DNA of 64,000 nt, taken from NCBI GenBank assembly GCA_012976225.1, contig JAAVVG010000006.1:496001-560000 (forward strand), given 5' to 3'. Source of the stretch: Golubevia sp. BC0850 (taxonomy: Eukaryota; Basidiomycota; Exobasidiomycetes; Golubeviales; Golubeviaceae). The notes under the pieces are model-generated. The model worked only from the letters and a program-made list of their open reading frames with translations. It did not search any database and had not been told where the DNA came from. The translations under genes and the position numbers were made by a program. Shown here piece by piece: positions 20,585 through 34,253 of the stretch (position 1 is its first letter; each line of letters begins with the position of its first letter).

Positions 20585-22604
20585 AGTTGATGGGGAGAGT
20601 AAAGATGAAGTTGCGTTTTCATCTCTTAAGTATCGTTTTTCTCACTACTCTGAGCTTCTCTCGGCTCTTTAAGCTTACGACGAACCATACGTATTGGATC
20701 ATCGGCAAGTAGGACGCAGGAATACGTGAGAGAGAGGAGAGGGATCAGGAAGGGAAGAGGATGGAACAGTGAGACGCCCACGAGAGCGCCTTCGGTAAAG
20801 CTTGGAAGCACCACTCACCTTGTCTTTGCCCTCGTCAATCTCAGTCATCCGAACAAGTCTCGAAGAAATACATTGGCAATGATTCCATGTATACTGCTCA
20901 ATAGATTGAGTTCAGATCAAGTCGGGGCAGCCCTGATTCTCAGCCACACGACGAAATTTTCTGCCCTACACTGTCCTTCTCTCCTTCTATAGACTTCCTT
21001 ACAGGCTCTCGGAGCCTCCGACGAGAAGAACCTGATTTTAATTGATCATTTACGTGGTAAGAAGAGACAGCATGGAGGTTTTCGAAGGGTCAGCGGTCAG
21101 CACCACCATGGAGAAACCCGAGTGGAAGTTTGACACGCTGCAGAGACTTCCTGATTCCCAAAGCCTTGTATCTGGATGACAGATTGGCTGACAGATGAAA
21201 GACTGTTCTTGAGCCAATGGAATTGAATTGTCGAATTGAATTGACCGAGGTTGCCCAGAAGAGGTGAGGACTGAGGTAGTGAGGAGCACCCAGCAGGAGA
21301 AAGAGAAAGGCACGTCTTCTTAGTTCTTTCCTTCTTGCCTTTTGATTTTAATTGTTAGGTTCATTAGATCATTAGATCTGAGTCTCAACATGTATGGTTC
21401 TTGTAGAAAGAGGGAGAAGGAGGCAAGAGGGTATCACCTGACTGTCACGTCATCCACATTCAAGACAAACACCAAACAGACCGCGTGTTCTCGTTCCCGC
21501 AAAAGCGTTCCTCCTCGGATGTTCCGGGCTCCGAATCGAGATCAAACTTGTTCCAATTAAATTTAACACAGCCTCACTCACTCCTCTCCTCGAGTCTCGA
21601 GTCGCGAATCTCGAAGCAGCGAAGGCGGCAAAGCCTGCTGCCTGTCGTTTTGTTTGAAGTCGAGAGGAGCTCTCTCCCACTTCTGCCTCTATCACTTGAG
21701 GGTACTCACACAAGTCTCTACATTTTTAGGATGAAGTGAAAACCCGACTTTTCCGATAAAGAGGAGAGTCATCGGGAAGGAAAAGAGATGTGGAGACCAC
21801 GAAATCGAGAAGATCTGAAGAACCGTTGCCATATCATCTTCGCACCCTCTCTCCATCAATCGGCCACCACCCTTATCCGCGTTCGATTGACATCTGTACA
21901 GCTTCCGGGAGGGTTCTGCTTGGTTTTCTGTACATCGTCATTGTGATAATTGTTGCTTTAACAAGACCGTTTTGAACAGAAACAGTTCTGTTTGTCTTTC
22001 TCTTCTTTCCTACCCTTTCACTACATATACCTTCGTGACCTCAAGACGTAGAAAGCAATACCAATTCAGTCAAGAATCATCAGATTATCAGAATCATACG
22101 TACCAAACATAAAATTCACACATTGACGTCTCTCTGTCGTTCAAGTCATTCAACTCCAGCTTCACTCCGAAAACTGCTTCATCCTTTCTTCTTCTTCTCC
22201 TTTCTCTCTCTTTCATCTCTTACTTTTGCTTCTTCAAATCCCCTACATATTTGGTCATCAACCACCTCTTCTCCAATTTTTGCATTACCCATCGCTACCT
22301 CGGGAACTTTACATCGGTCAAAATCTTTGTTCCAGCACTCGGCATCAGTACAACACCTCGTCTCCTCTTCACCTTACCCTTCCTTCTTCTTCATTCTCTT
22401 TGTTTTCTTTCTTCTAATCTTCTGGATTTTCTCCCTTCATTCTTCTATCTCTCTCTCAGCAAGCAGTAGAGACTCGAAACAACAGCAAGGTCAGGGCAGG
22501 ATCCAAACTAAGCAAGTTGAATCATAAACCTCTCTCTCTCTCTCTCTCCTCTCTTCCTCTTCCTCTTCCTCTTCCTGCTCTTCCTCTATTCGATTTCCTT
22601 ATAA
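20466..22604. promoter_or_regulatory. Long divergent upstream region (GH128 / CDC25)
   Basis: This 2.1-kb region holds no ORF with coding character. It contains a GA microsatellite (about 20546-20583), and from about 22120 to 22604 a strongly pyrimidine-rich stretch directly before the CDC25 start, likely its 5' untranslated leader. The size suggests that CDC25 has extended upstream control. No RNA gene was seen. Confidence 0.4.
20546..20583. repeat. GA dinucleotide microsatellite
   Basis: An almost uninterrupted run of GA units in the upstream region of the GH128 gene. Purine tracts of this kind are common in fungal promoters and introns. Confidence 0.8.
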
Positions 22605-25600
22605 ATGGCAGCAACTCAATTTATGTCATCTCCATTAGACCACAGACAAGCAGGTGGAAGGGGTAACCTTGTCTCTCTATCTCAATCCTCCTCCTCTCCT
22701 ACCAGGCCCAATCAAGAATTACCGGAAGCCTTTGATACTTCCTTTGGATCTCAAATGTCAATCAGCTCAAGTTCAGAAGAATTTCAATTCTCAAGGCAAC
22801 ATCTTCGTAACAATAGTGAACAGTACTATCAACAGAACACTCTCAAAATCCACCATTCCCCGCTAGGTGCTGCTTTAGGAACTGTTCTAAATGCCAGATC
22901 TCCAGGATTGGCTGCCAAACTCAATTCCTCAACTTCTTCAACTTCTTCTAGAATGGATATCTCACCTCCTTCAGATTCAAGTAGTAGACAGAGACCGAGA
23001 TCAAGCACTCTAACCTCTGAGATGAGGAGAGCCTCAGCCGCGGCTACAAGAAGAGCTCAAGGTTACAGTGAAAGTCACGTTAATGATGGATTTGGAAATA
23101 GGAATGGAAATGCAAGTCAATCAAATATGAGTATCTCTGATGTTTCGATGGCTAGTCTGTCACACGAGAGAGGGAACACTAGTGGTGGAAAGGACGGTGG
23201 TGACACTATTGGAAAGAGAAAGTCCAAGGAATTTAGAGAAAGTGCTTCCTCTTCTACTTCATCTTCAACAACTTCTTCTGGCCGACAAGTTCCGTCTTCT
23301 CCACCTCGATCTCACGTTAGATCCAAGACCAACAGTGGGAGCGATGGCGGAAGGTCTAGATCCTCTTCTGCTTCCATAGAGAAACCTCGGTATCAAGATA
23401 CGCAACCTCAATGCCCTCCAAGTGCTGGTTCTACTCTAGGTAGACTCTTTGGTATGGAACTCTCTCTCAACGACAATCAAGACGAGGAGGAGGGAGGCGA
23501 AGAAGAGTACGGCCGCCTCGGTGAAGACAGAGATCCAACCCTTAAGAGAAGGCCTTCTTCTTTACCTCTCGGTGGTGGCTCTGCACTATCTCGACCTAGC
23601 ATCGCCAACTCAGGCATCCTTGGTGGAGGATCAACCAGTTCCAGGTGAGTTGCCGATCTGCGAAGCTCGAAGCACGCAAGCACGGACTGCTGACGATACT
23701 CTCTTCTGCTACTTTGGCTCCACAGACCTCGTCCAAATCTCATGCAGAGCTTTACCAGCAAGTCAGATTCAAACAACGAACATACTGTGCGCAAGCAAAC
23801 AAGCGCAGATTCGATTTCACCCAACTACTTCTCCGTGAGCATACGGTTCGGTTCATCTTTTCTCTAATCTTTTGTTCTGGGAGCTAACGGTCAATTTCTT
23901 CTTTCTCAATCGGGCTTCTCAGGGACCTTGCTCCAACTCATCTTCCTCCACTTCTTCTCTTGGAAGACCTGCTCGCTCTCGACACTCCTCCGTCGAATCC
24001 GTCTTCGATGCACCATCTCAACCGCAGAGAACGTCACTCGGTTACCTTCCTTCAGTCCACGATACCATCATCGAATCTCCATCTCCAGCAGCTTTGGAAA
24101 GAAGAGAAGGTCTTGGAGATTATTTCTTCGATCCTCAATCTCCTGAGCAACAAGCAGCAGCTCCATCTCAACCTTCAAGACCATCCTCTCGAGCCTCTGG
24201 ATCTACCAAGAGGAGCGCTTCACCTCCCAATGGAACTCGAAGACCTGGTCCAAGACCTGCTCTAGGAATCAGAAAATTGGAAAAGGCACATTCCAGTGCT
24301 GTCGTTCCAACTAGAGGAGCCTTACAGCCTGGATTGTCGTCTGGATCAGGAACGGCGAGAACTCTGGGGAAGAGATCCAATCCATACGGAAGTGGATCCA
24401 AAGGTTCTGGTTCTAGCTCTCGTAATTCTCAGCTTGGATCTGGGAATGGGAATGGGAATGGAACTGCTGATCCTATCAAGAGACTTACAGCTCCAGCTCC
24501 AAGAAGAACTCAATCCGCTTCCGACTACTCTGCCACCTTCAGTTCTTTAGCTCAAGCTTCTGCCAACGCAGCTAGATCGAACCTGGCTGATATCAGTATG
24601 GGCTCATCAGCAGCTGACTCAAGTATGGAACAGTCTCCGGTTCGAAAGAGAACTATGATGGGAAACGATTATCCAGCTGGATTCGATGCCGGTTCACCAA
24701 TGGGACCAGCAGCAAGAGCAGCAATCTCTAGACCTTCAATGCTAAGAAACAACTCGAAAGATGATGCTTCACCTTTAGGATATGGGACTGGAATCAAGAG
24801 AAGCAACTCCAGACCTGGTCAAGGAGAAGACGATTCGATGGTTGGAATCTCTAATAGTCCTGGACCATCTTCTTCACCTTTCATGCCTGGATTTGGAGCT
24901 TCAGAGAAAGAAGGGAAAGTTTTACCTTGCTTTTCAGTCAGTAACGATGGTTTAATGAGAGTCTCTTCAAACACAGTCTCTGACCTTTTGGAAGGAAAGT
25001 ACGACTCTGAAATCCAATCTTTTCATATCATCGATTGTCGTTTCGGTTATGAATATGAAGGTGGACATATCCCAGGAGCAATCAATTTGAACACTTTAGA
25101 AAAAGTTAAACATCATTTCTTAACTCCAAACGAAGGTTTACATTCACCTAATTTACCTCTACCAATTCGATCTCAATCTGGAAAGCCAGATAAAAGTGGT
25201 CAACTCAAAAAACAAGTTTTAGTCTTCCATTGTGAATTCTCAGCTAAAAGAGCTCCTTCAATGGCACTTGCTTTGAGACAAGCGGATCGATCTTTAAATC
25301 ATGATTATCCAAATTGTCATTTCCCAGAGATCTACATTCTGAAAGGAGGTTATTGTGAATTCTTCTCTGATTTCTCAAAGAAGTGTTCACCAAATCAATA
25401 CATTAGAATGGACGATCCAAGATTTATTACAAAATGTTCAAATGAATTGGGTGCATATAGGAAACAATTTGAAAGACATAGAAGTTTTACTTATGGTGAT
25501 ACTAAAGGTGGCATTAACAGCTTGTCTTCAAATCCATTGATGATGGCCGCTGGCGGGAATGCTAATAAAAGAAGGCTTAACAATAATAGTCAAATGATAA

Positions 25601-26127
25601 AGGAAGATGAAAGGGATAATAGTAACACTTCAAATTCAAGTTCCAATCTAGAGGATTCTCCATCAATGGCTGCTGTTGGTAGAAAGACGGTCTCGCTTCA
25701 ACCAGGCGCTCTCAATGGCGGTGGGAAAGGAAACTTGAAAGAAAGAAGACCTTCGATGGCTGGATCAAGAACTTTAACTTTAGGACCAACTAGACCTACC
25801 TCTTCCATTTCAACTTTGAACCCGAACTACAATGGAATGACTCAAAGCAATTCTAACGTCTCTATGACTAATGGAGATGTTGATGTTAGTTTCTCTTCTT
25901 CAACTGGAGATTCTTCTTTCGAAGGAGATTCTCCTTGTGCAGCTATTTCTAGAAGACCTTCTTTACTTAATAGTGGAAATCTGAATCACTCTTCCACTTC
26001 GATTGGAGCTTTTAGAATCAATGCAAATGATGGAAATCTAACTGCAAATGGAAATGGTAATCCGGCTTTGGGGAGATTGAAATTACAGAGAGCTGGGACA
26101 ACTCCAAACGTCAATTTTAGCAGGTGA
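22605..26127 (+). CDS. CDC25: M-phase inducer phosphatase Cdc25
   Basis: Model: join(22605..23644,23726..23834,23923..26127), 1117 aa. Cdc25 removes inhibitory phosphates from Cdk1 at mitotic entry. A ~700-residue Ser/Arg-rich disordered N-terminus with many SP and RxxS sites suits phosphoregulation. The rhodanese-type catalytic domain follows: HIIDCRFGYEYEGGHIPGAI, then the active-site loop HCEFSAKR (819-826, HCX5R with Cys820 and Arg826), RAPSMALALR, and the family end GGYCEFF...YIRMDDPRF. A disordered tail of about 230 residues ends in NFSR. Exon 2 (37 codons) has no hallmark but joins in phase on both sides. The protein is longer than the S. pombe homologue mainly through low-complexity sequence. 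Confidence 0.95.
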
Positions 26128-26986
26128 TGAATTCGATTCTCTTCTTCCCTTTCTAGTCTCCATTTTTTTAATGCTTTTTTTCCTTGCTTTCTTTTCAATC
26201 TCTCGAACAATTCTTTACCATTGGACATTTCATTTCTTTCTTCAACAACCTTTCAGCCTCATCAAAAAAAGAGCAAGCCCTCAATTCTTTATCGGTCAAC
26301 GCATTCAAAAGTCACTAGATTCTTTCCGCTCTCAACAAGAACATAGCTTCAAAGATCCTTTGGTTTCTCCTTCCTTTTCTATTTTCAAATCTAACGAGAC
26401 ACATTAACATTTATTTATTGTTCCTTTTTCTTCTGGTTCACATTACTATGTCTCGGCTCTCTTCTCTCCCCCCCCCTCCACCCTCCTCTCGGCTTCTCCC
26501 CTGTTGCTTATACAAGTGCACAAGTCTCAGGAGTCGAGTTGAATTTTTAGCTGTATGTTACACATCTTAGGTTTCCTTCCTCCCCTTTCCATCAACGTTA
26601 TATCAGAGATTCACCTCCATCCACCCACCCCATCCGTTTTCTACTAGGTCAGTTCGTGTTTACTTGTGATGAAATTCTCTTCTTGTTCTTTTCAATCGAT
26701 CCATTGTCTGTCTGTAAAGGGGTTGAATATCGGACTCAAAACAGGGGGCCCTATTACTGAGAACACGCCGATATTTTGAGCCATCCAAGCCTTTTGGATA
26801 CTGACTTGTCCTCCAAACCTGCGTCACAGCACCTTAGAATCAAAAAGCCTTCAAGGTCGAGATTGATTCAGTTTGATTCTTTCTGCTGCTAGCTAGAACT
26901 AAGCAAAACGAAAAGTAAATCCATCCAAGTAGATAGAATCAAGCAGAAGAGTTGAAGAGTTGCAGGCAGCTCACGAAACGACGAGA
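26128..26986. other. Intergenic region with pyrimidine tracts
   Basis: 859 bp between CDC25 and the large disordered protein, both on the plus strand. It is T/C-rich with a C run near 26469-26478 and a CT-rich stretch. It probably contains the CDC25 3' end and the next promoter. No gene was seen. Confidence 0.5.
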
Positions 26987-29900
26987 ATGTTGAATCCATT
27001 CAAGAGAAAAGTTTCAAATGGTAGTGCAACTTCTTCCAATCATTCAACTAATAATAACAATTCAAATTCAAACCAATTCAGCCAAAATCAACAGGCACGA
27101 AGAGGATTCAAAGGGATCGTCATAGGTTCATCTTCATCTTCATCTTCCAATTCCAATCCTGATCCTAATCCGAATCCTATTCCATTCAACTCTCAGAACA
27201 ATTCTAACAATCTGCATCCTCAAAATCATTCCAACTCAAACCTGAATCAGAATGGGAATCAGAGTAGTAGTCTAGCTCTACCACCAGAATCCGACTACCG
27301 TGAGTAGAGTACTCGCAGACATCGATGGCCAACCAGGGGGCAAGGGCAGGAGGGAAGGAGGGCCTACTGGCTTACACCTACAGATCGTATTTGAGAAGAA
27401 TCGGAGAAGGTGGAGTGTCCTCCATGTGTTCTGGAAGTGAGAAGGAGTCTTTGTCGCAAGAGCTACTCACTGACCCTCCCCTCCCACCAACCCCTCTTAA
27501 TGGTACTCTCAGGAACCTCCCTGATCATGCCGCATCTCACAAGAAGATTCACCTTACTTCGAGCTCCAGATGGATCTATGGTCACTCCAGATGCCATGAG
27601 AGCTCATCTCAGAGCTCAAAGAGCCAGAGCCAGAGCAAGGAACACAGCAATTGGAGCTCCAGAACTTGGATTCCTAACAGAGCAAGAGGAGAATGAGATC
27701 ATCGAACAATTGAAAGCTCAATCTAGAGAAGAGGATTATGAAGATCCTAACTCTGATTCTCCTTGGAACAGTGTGGCTGGAGCTAGCAATGGAGGAGCCG
27801 ATGGTTGGACTAACTCTGGTTATGGAGGTGGAACAGATGGATTCGGATCTTGGGGTGGATCTTCAAGTGGTGATAATTCCTCCTCTAATCCGAATCAGAA
27901 TCGATCGAATGGAAGCAATGGGAACCCACCCAGTCTTGATCAGATTCATGAGAGTATGTCAGAAGGTCTTAATCCTCAAACCTCTCCAACTGGAAGAAGT
28001 GATGGAATTGGTGGTTTATTCTCTTCAAGAAGTTCATCTAGAGATAACGCTTATATTAGATCTGTCGATAAACAAAGGACAAAGGGAGTCGAAGATTCTT
28101 TAGAACCAGTCATTCAAGAATCTCTGGAAGAGGAGGAAGAAGAGGAAGAAGCTATGCCAGGAGATTTTCTAGCTGCAACTAAACGATCATCTCAAAATCC
28201 ACCAAGTTCAAGTCCTCCAAGCTCTCCAATACCTCAAATGGTTAACAGTTCCTCTTCTGGTCTCCATCCGGATAGAACTCTCAATTCATCGCCTCATTCG
28301 CAACTTTTGACCACTCTTTCTCCTGAAGCCTTCAAGAGAGTCAGCACTGCTTTAGAGGAAGTTTTTGGAATGGTTTCCGGAGAGAGGCGAGAAGAGGAAG
28401 GAGATCAATACGATCAGGCAGATCAGGACGATCGAGAAGAAGAGATCAGAGACGTAGAGCTAGATCAGTACACCCAAGAGCTAGGAGGTTCTCATCTCAG
28501 GCGGAATTCTCAGGACAGTGACGAGCGATCATTTGCTAGTGCAGCTTCAGAGGTTCAATCTAGTGGCGCTCATACTTATCCTTATGCTGGTGGAGAAGAA
28601 GCAGAGGAACAGGACGAGGAGCCTATGAATGCTTCAATTCGACCTACCTACGACTACGACAATCAGCCTCAATCTGAACAGATGATCGCCAGTGACAGTG
28701 TTGGGACGGTGGTAGGAAGTAGTCCTTCTTCGGAATTCATCTCTCAAAGCACTCCTCAGAAGATGGGACATTCTTCTCAGCAAGAAACACCAAGACCTTC
28801 AACGCCTCCCAACCAAGAGAGTTCTAGAATGATCGCCTACTCTTCTTCTCCTCCTCCTTCTGGATTGTCTCCTTCTCGTTCTTTCAATAGAGGGATCGCT
28901 AAAAGCAGTCAGGGAAGCGCTTCGGAACTTCAAAATCAAAGCAGTCCAAACCTATCTCATTCCAAATCTGGGAACTCTCTCAGCAGCTCTTCCTTCCAAT
29001 CTCAATCACAATCACAGTCGCAACAGCCTCTTGCGCCAAGAGCTCGCTCTCCTTCTATCAACTCAGTCACTTCTGGCTACTCAGCTCAAGGAGGAACATC
29101 TCACAGTAGACAGCGCTCGAATCAAGTTTCGCTGGATCCAGCTAATGGTAGATTCAAGTTAGGTCCTTCCAGTCCCAACTCCAACACCTTCTCGAATCAG
29201 TCCCTTCGGAAGACTCCCTCTCTTGGTAGCGTTTCCGACGTCAACAATCAAATCTACGGAGGAGTTACGACCCTTTCTAGAGAAAATTCTTCTTCTTCCA
29301 ATCGAGACGCTATGAGGAATCCGAACAGTCTTCCTGTTGATCACAACGGAGGTAGTTACAGCAGTAGGATCAGACAGAATTCAGGGGAGGCCATTCCAGA
29401 GGAACCGATAGCATCAAAACTGGAGTTGGAAGAAGACGATGAAGAAGGAATTCCTGATGGGTTTGGAGGAGTCATCAAGCCACTAGGAAGGAACGGAATT
29501 CGGAAACAGCAACAGCCACAGCCACAGTCGAATCCGGAGATGAAGCTTCCTTTGGACAACGTCAATCAAAGCCATTGGAGGAGACCAAGCTTTCCCGCCA
29601 CCGAAGAGTCGAGCTCGTCCGTGACTCCTTCCGGCATGAGTTCTCCAGTTTCAGTCATCTCTGCCAATGCTATCGCTGCTCGAAATCAGAGTTACTTCCC
29701 GCCCTCCAGTAGCAATTCCGCCAACGCCTACGCGTCCAACTTCAAGCCATCCGCGAGAGGTGCTGGAGCAAGACCCGAATCTGGTTCGACTGTCGAGAGC
29801 CATCGCTCTCCCGCTGTAGGTCAGCCTCAGTCAGGATACAAAGAGACGGTGCTCGCAAGCTACGGCTCTGCAGCTGCCCCTCCCTCTGGAGGGCTTATGC

Positions 29901-32900
29901 CTCGACCTCCAGCTGATCCAGAGCAAGCGGAAAGATGGCGACAGACTTATGGAGCTACTACTGCCGATACTGCTAGCATACGATCTTCTAGCGATGTCAG
30001 TGGTGCGTCAGATGACGACGAGGAAGGAGATGGAAACGTCTGGGCAAAGGTGGGAGCTTCAAGCTCGAAGTCCAAGTCTGAGAAGTCGAGGCCAATCTCT
30101 CACCTGCCTCCTCAAGCTACCGAAACCCATCTGGCCAGCTCAGGAATGACGATGGACAAGCTGGCTGAGATGCAAAGCAATCTAGTTAGAAGCGCGAGTC
30201 AAAAGGGAAAGTCGAGAGCTGTTCCAATTCAACAAGAAGCGATGCCAACTTCTCATCCTTCTCTAGCCTCTCGATCTACTCAAGAACAATCTTCTATCTC
30301 TTCACCTCCTTCAAGTCCTCCTCCAAGAGCCATGAGCCCTGCTCAAGCTGCAGCTTCATCTCCAGCGATCGCAGAGAGATTGGAGAAAGCTAGGGCTAGA
30401 GCGAGACAGATCGCTCAAGATCAAGCCGCAAGGTCAGGTTCTATTCGAGCACCAGGTTCATCTGCCAATTCTACAAGCTCTCCAATCGAGTATGGAAATG
30501 GTTCGAACGGAGATTACGCCTTCAAACCAGATGCCTCGGCAGCTTCTTCTAGGTACTCGGAGAACAAGGATCTACCTTCTCCTCCTCCGCCCTCTGGTTC
30601 GCCTTATCAATCACAGAAGAGTGCAGTCATGTACGATGTCACCTCCAGTCACAGACCAACCTCTCCGCCACCTCCAAGAGCAACCTCTCCGAATCCACTT
30701 CCAAATCTACGAGACTTGGGAGGTTTCCAGCCTCTTCCGAGCGTCCATCGAGAATCCGTCTCCCTCTCTCAAGCTCTAGAGGACGCAGTTCATCGACCCA
30801 GCCAGAGTATCAACAGTATAGACGAATCTCCGGCAAACCTCGGACAAGCCTCAGGAGGGCAACAATCGCTTCCTTTCCCCAATGGACATTCTCCGAATGG
30901 GGTCTACCAAGAAGAGGACGACTACGCTTTCAACGATTCAGGTCCCTTCGGACCAACTCCTCCTGAACTGCCTCGCAGTCAATCTCACAACGCTCTAGGC
31001 TCAGCTGCAGCTAATCAGGCGGACCTAAGCTCGACCGCCGATCAGAACAGATGGTCTGATCCGGGTAGAGATGATGGACAGTATCAGCCGCAGTACATGA
31101 CTCCTCAGCTGCTAGACGACGTGGCCTCTCAAGCCCTTGCTGCCACTAGAGCTCTGAAAGGTGTCGACAACGAGACCTTCCCTCTCCCTCCTCGCAGAAG
31201 CAAGACCCTTAGCAAGGCCAAGTCCTCTCGAAAGCTCGCCAAAGCAATCTCTACTCCTCAGCTCATATCTACAACTCAACGTTTGGACCACACTTCAGAT
31301 TTAAAGACCTCCTACGGTGCCAAAGCTGCTGCTGCCTCTAGACGCCCTCCTCCCGTTCCAGACACTCGAGCACGAGCTGAAGCCGCTGGATGGCCACAGA
31401 CACCTTCCTCCCCAGCAACAGACTACAGGGAAGACGGTAAACCTAAAGGTGCTAGAGTTGGAGCTCACAAGAGGCGCTCGAGCTCGTTTGGACATCAAGG
31501 TCAATTGGACGCTCTCTTCGCTCAAGAAGCTTCGAACGATGCTGGTCTTCGATCTCCTTCTGGTCAAAGCAGAACAGCTTCGACTCCTCAACATCTCTCA
31601 CCTTCAGCCTCTAGTCCTGGAGGGCGACAACCTGGAAGCATCGTAAGACTGGTCAGCCGTCTCACTCAAAGAGGAAGAAAGCAATCTGAAGGGCCTCCTC
31701 AACTAGGTGGAACTATTGACCCTTTCCCTACCAACAAGTCTACTCCCGCTCTCTCATCCCCTTACAACAATGCGGACTCTCCTCCTCGACTGTTCAATCC
31801 AAATCAACCGTTACCGGATCGTTCCTTCAACACCTCTCAATCTGAAGGTGCTCAGAATCTCGTTGGTTTGTTCGACACCAACCCCTCTGCTGCTCCAGTT
31901 GCACTTCCACCTCGAGACGGAAGTCTTTTCAAAAGCAAATCTACCTCCAGACCCAAGCAAACCGGTCCTTCTTCTCTCGGATCTCCTGCTGCAATTCAAG
32001 ACGGTTGGTCAGCTACTCAGAACGAACCCATGAGCCAACAGAACGTGTCTCCTGTCGAACCAGCTTCTACAACCTCTCGCGAGATGGCGCCAGAGACGAT
32101 TGGATCGACTGCCGGAGCTGATGAAATTGGAGGGCTGAGCAGAGACAGCATCGGTGCTGCTGAGCTCTTCTTGAAGAATCACGAGCCAGAGGTGGATAGC
32201 CGTGCACAGAAGAGTGCCAGAGACACTATCGTGAGAAGGACCCTCATCTTCCCCAATCCGGAGATGGTGGAGGACAGGCGAAAGGTGAGTAAAGCGGACT
32301 TTCCGTGGTCCGCTTCACACTTCGGTGGATCTAGTGACTCGAATCATTTCAACTGACTCTGCTCCTCTCTTCCCGACCCTTTCTTCTCCTTCAGTCTGGA
32401 GTTTCTGTCACGAGTAACTATCGTCGCAAATCTAGACGTCCACCTATGGATGAACAGGAGCCTCTTCCAATTGGCAAGTCCAACTCTATCAACAAGCATA
32501 CTCGAACGACTTCGACTGGATCGGCTGGACGGAGATCCATTCATGATCGACCAGCCACTCCTCCAGGACCAGCAGGAGCAGGCGGAGGTCACAGAAGGAA
32601 GCCTTCAAACGAGGTTCCTGCCGACCAGCCGGTCCCAAGGATTCCTTCTCGTCTCTCAAAGCAAGGTCCGACTCCCACCCTTTCTCCAAGCTTAGAACAA
32701 GGAGGTGGCGATAGGACAAGTCTCATGCCTCCTTCTCCAACATCCCATGCTCAGAATAGGATCAGCAACGCTCAGAGCTCGTACGCTGGTAGCTTGTACG
32801 ACATGTACATTGGAGGTGTGTTGCGCAACTATACTGCGAATTGATGCGTCTAGGCTCCATGCTTACTTTTCCCCCTCCCTTTACCCTCTCCTTCGCATCG

Positions 32901-33974
32901 CAGATGAAGAGCCAGAGTCAAGTCGACTCTCTCGTTTCCCTAACACTGGAGCTCGAAATCATATCGAAGTGACAGAGAGGGCTGACGGGAGCGTGGTTTG
33001 GCAAGTCATCGCTGGCTTGGCGGATCATCGAGCTAGCACGTACAGCGAATCCAATCCGACGCACAGCAGGCATGCTTCCGATGCGAGTCAGTTTTCTGGA
33101 ACTGGATTGGGATTCAGCAGAGACTCTTACGCCAGTCGAGATGGAGGAGACGGAGAGAATGGAACCTCTTTCTCTCCTCGTGGACAAACCGTCGACTTGG
33201 AGGATGGTAGATCGCTGTTCGCCGGCAGAAGAGGCCATGGTACCTCTCACAAGAAGCAACACTCTCTGGACGTGGTCATTCCTCCCTTGCCCAACATGCC
33301 TTCTAGGGACGGAGAAGCAGTTCAAGCAGATGAAAGCGCCTCGACTGCCAATCCGGTTTGGGATTACGGTCCAGCAGCTTCTTCTCCTCCCGTCTCTCGA
33401 CTTCCGAAAAGCTCTGCTACCTCTTCCGTCTCTCGCAAGTCTGAAGTAAAGTCTCCTCAGCATCTGGGCTTCGAGATGGCTACTTCACCAGGTTCTGGAG
33501 ATGGCCCTGGCCCTACTAGCCCCACCAGGATCGTCTACACTTCAGATGCTGAATTGGCTCACATGCTCGAGAGCCTGAGCAGAGGTCAAGATAGCGCAAA
33601 GTTCGATGTTCGATTTGCTGGCGCCGCCGAAAATCGTCCCGAAAGAGATGGAAGCTTCACAATGGAGAGTGCGAAAGAAGGCGAGAGACCTCTCAGCAAC
33701 TGGACTGGAAGAAGTTCCCTCAGAAGCTTGGATCCGGAGGAAGATCAACAGAGACAGCGAGTTGAAGCAGAAAGTGAGTTTAGCAGCCTCGAAGAATTCG
33801 GATTCAATTGGATGAGAGCTCCTTGGTGGTGGAAAGCTGAAGGGGGTTCGGATCATTCCAATTGCTGCCTTACTTACCTTCCCCTCACTTTCTCTTGCTT
33901 TGATTTCTTCCTTACTTCCGCCAGTTTATTCTCTGCTGCAACAAGAGAGCGCTCCAACTAATGCCATGTCGTAA
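26987..33974 (+). CDS. Very large disordered protein of unknown function
   Basis: Model: join(26987..27299,27513..32284,32395..32815,32904..33773,33925..33974), 2141 aa; every junction is in phase. Most of it is Ser/Pro/Gln/Asn low complexity. More ordered islands may be conserved: near the N-terminus RRFTLLRAPDGSMVTPDAMR followed by an Arg-rich helix and a Glu-rich helix; near residue 1570 AELFLKNHEP...ARDTIVRRTLIFPNPEMVEDRRK; and after exon 3 HIEVTERADGSVVWQVI. A conserved SSYAGSLYDMYIG block precedes the third intron. The last exon is only 50 nt and supplies IYSLLQQES to the end. I do not recognise the family. Composition suggests a scaffold or polarity/cortex protein; this is inference only. 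Confidence 0.75.
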
Positions 33975-34089
33975 TCAGATTCAAGGGCTTCACGTCATCT
34001 TTGTTTTCCCCCTCTGCCTATCTCCCTTCATGAAACCAACTCTCAACCCCAATCTCACAGTCTGTATTTGTCCTTCTGATAGAGCCTCG

Positions 34090-34128
34090 AATGAAATCAT
34101 GAAATGAAATCATGAAATGAATTCATGA
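34090..34128. repeat. Short tandem repeat of a 13-bp unit
   Basis: Nearly three copies of an ATGAAATCATGAA-like unit, partly palindromic (ATTTCAT/ATGAAAT), in the 279-bp gap between two convergent genes. It may fall in the overlapping 3' untranslated regions. Confidence 0.7.
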
Positions 34129-34253
34129 CTTCTAAAGAAGGGAACAACAGAAACGATCATCGAATCAGACCACGAGAAGCAACAAAACAATTGAGATTCT
34201 ACAATGAAGGAAAGTTGTACAATGAAGGGGATGGAAGTAGGGACTCGAGTTAT

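Noticed and set aside
22123-22527. 135-codon ORF just upstream of CDC25
   Set aside because: It has no ATG at its start and consists of pyrimidine-driven Ser/Phe/Leu runs; better explained as an untranslated leader.
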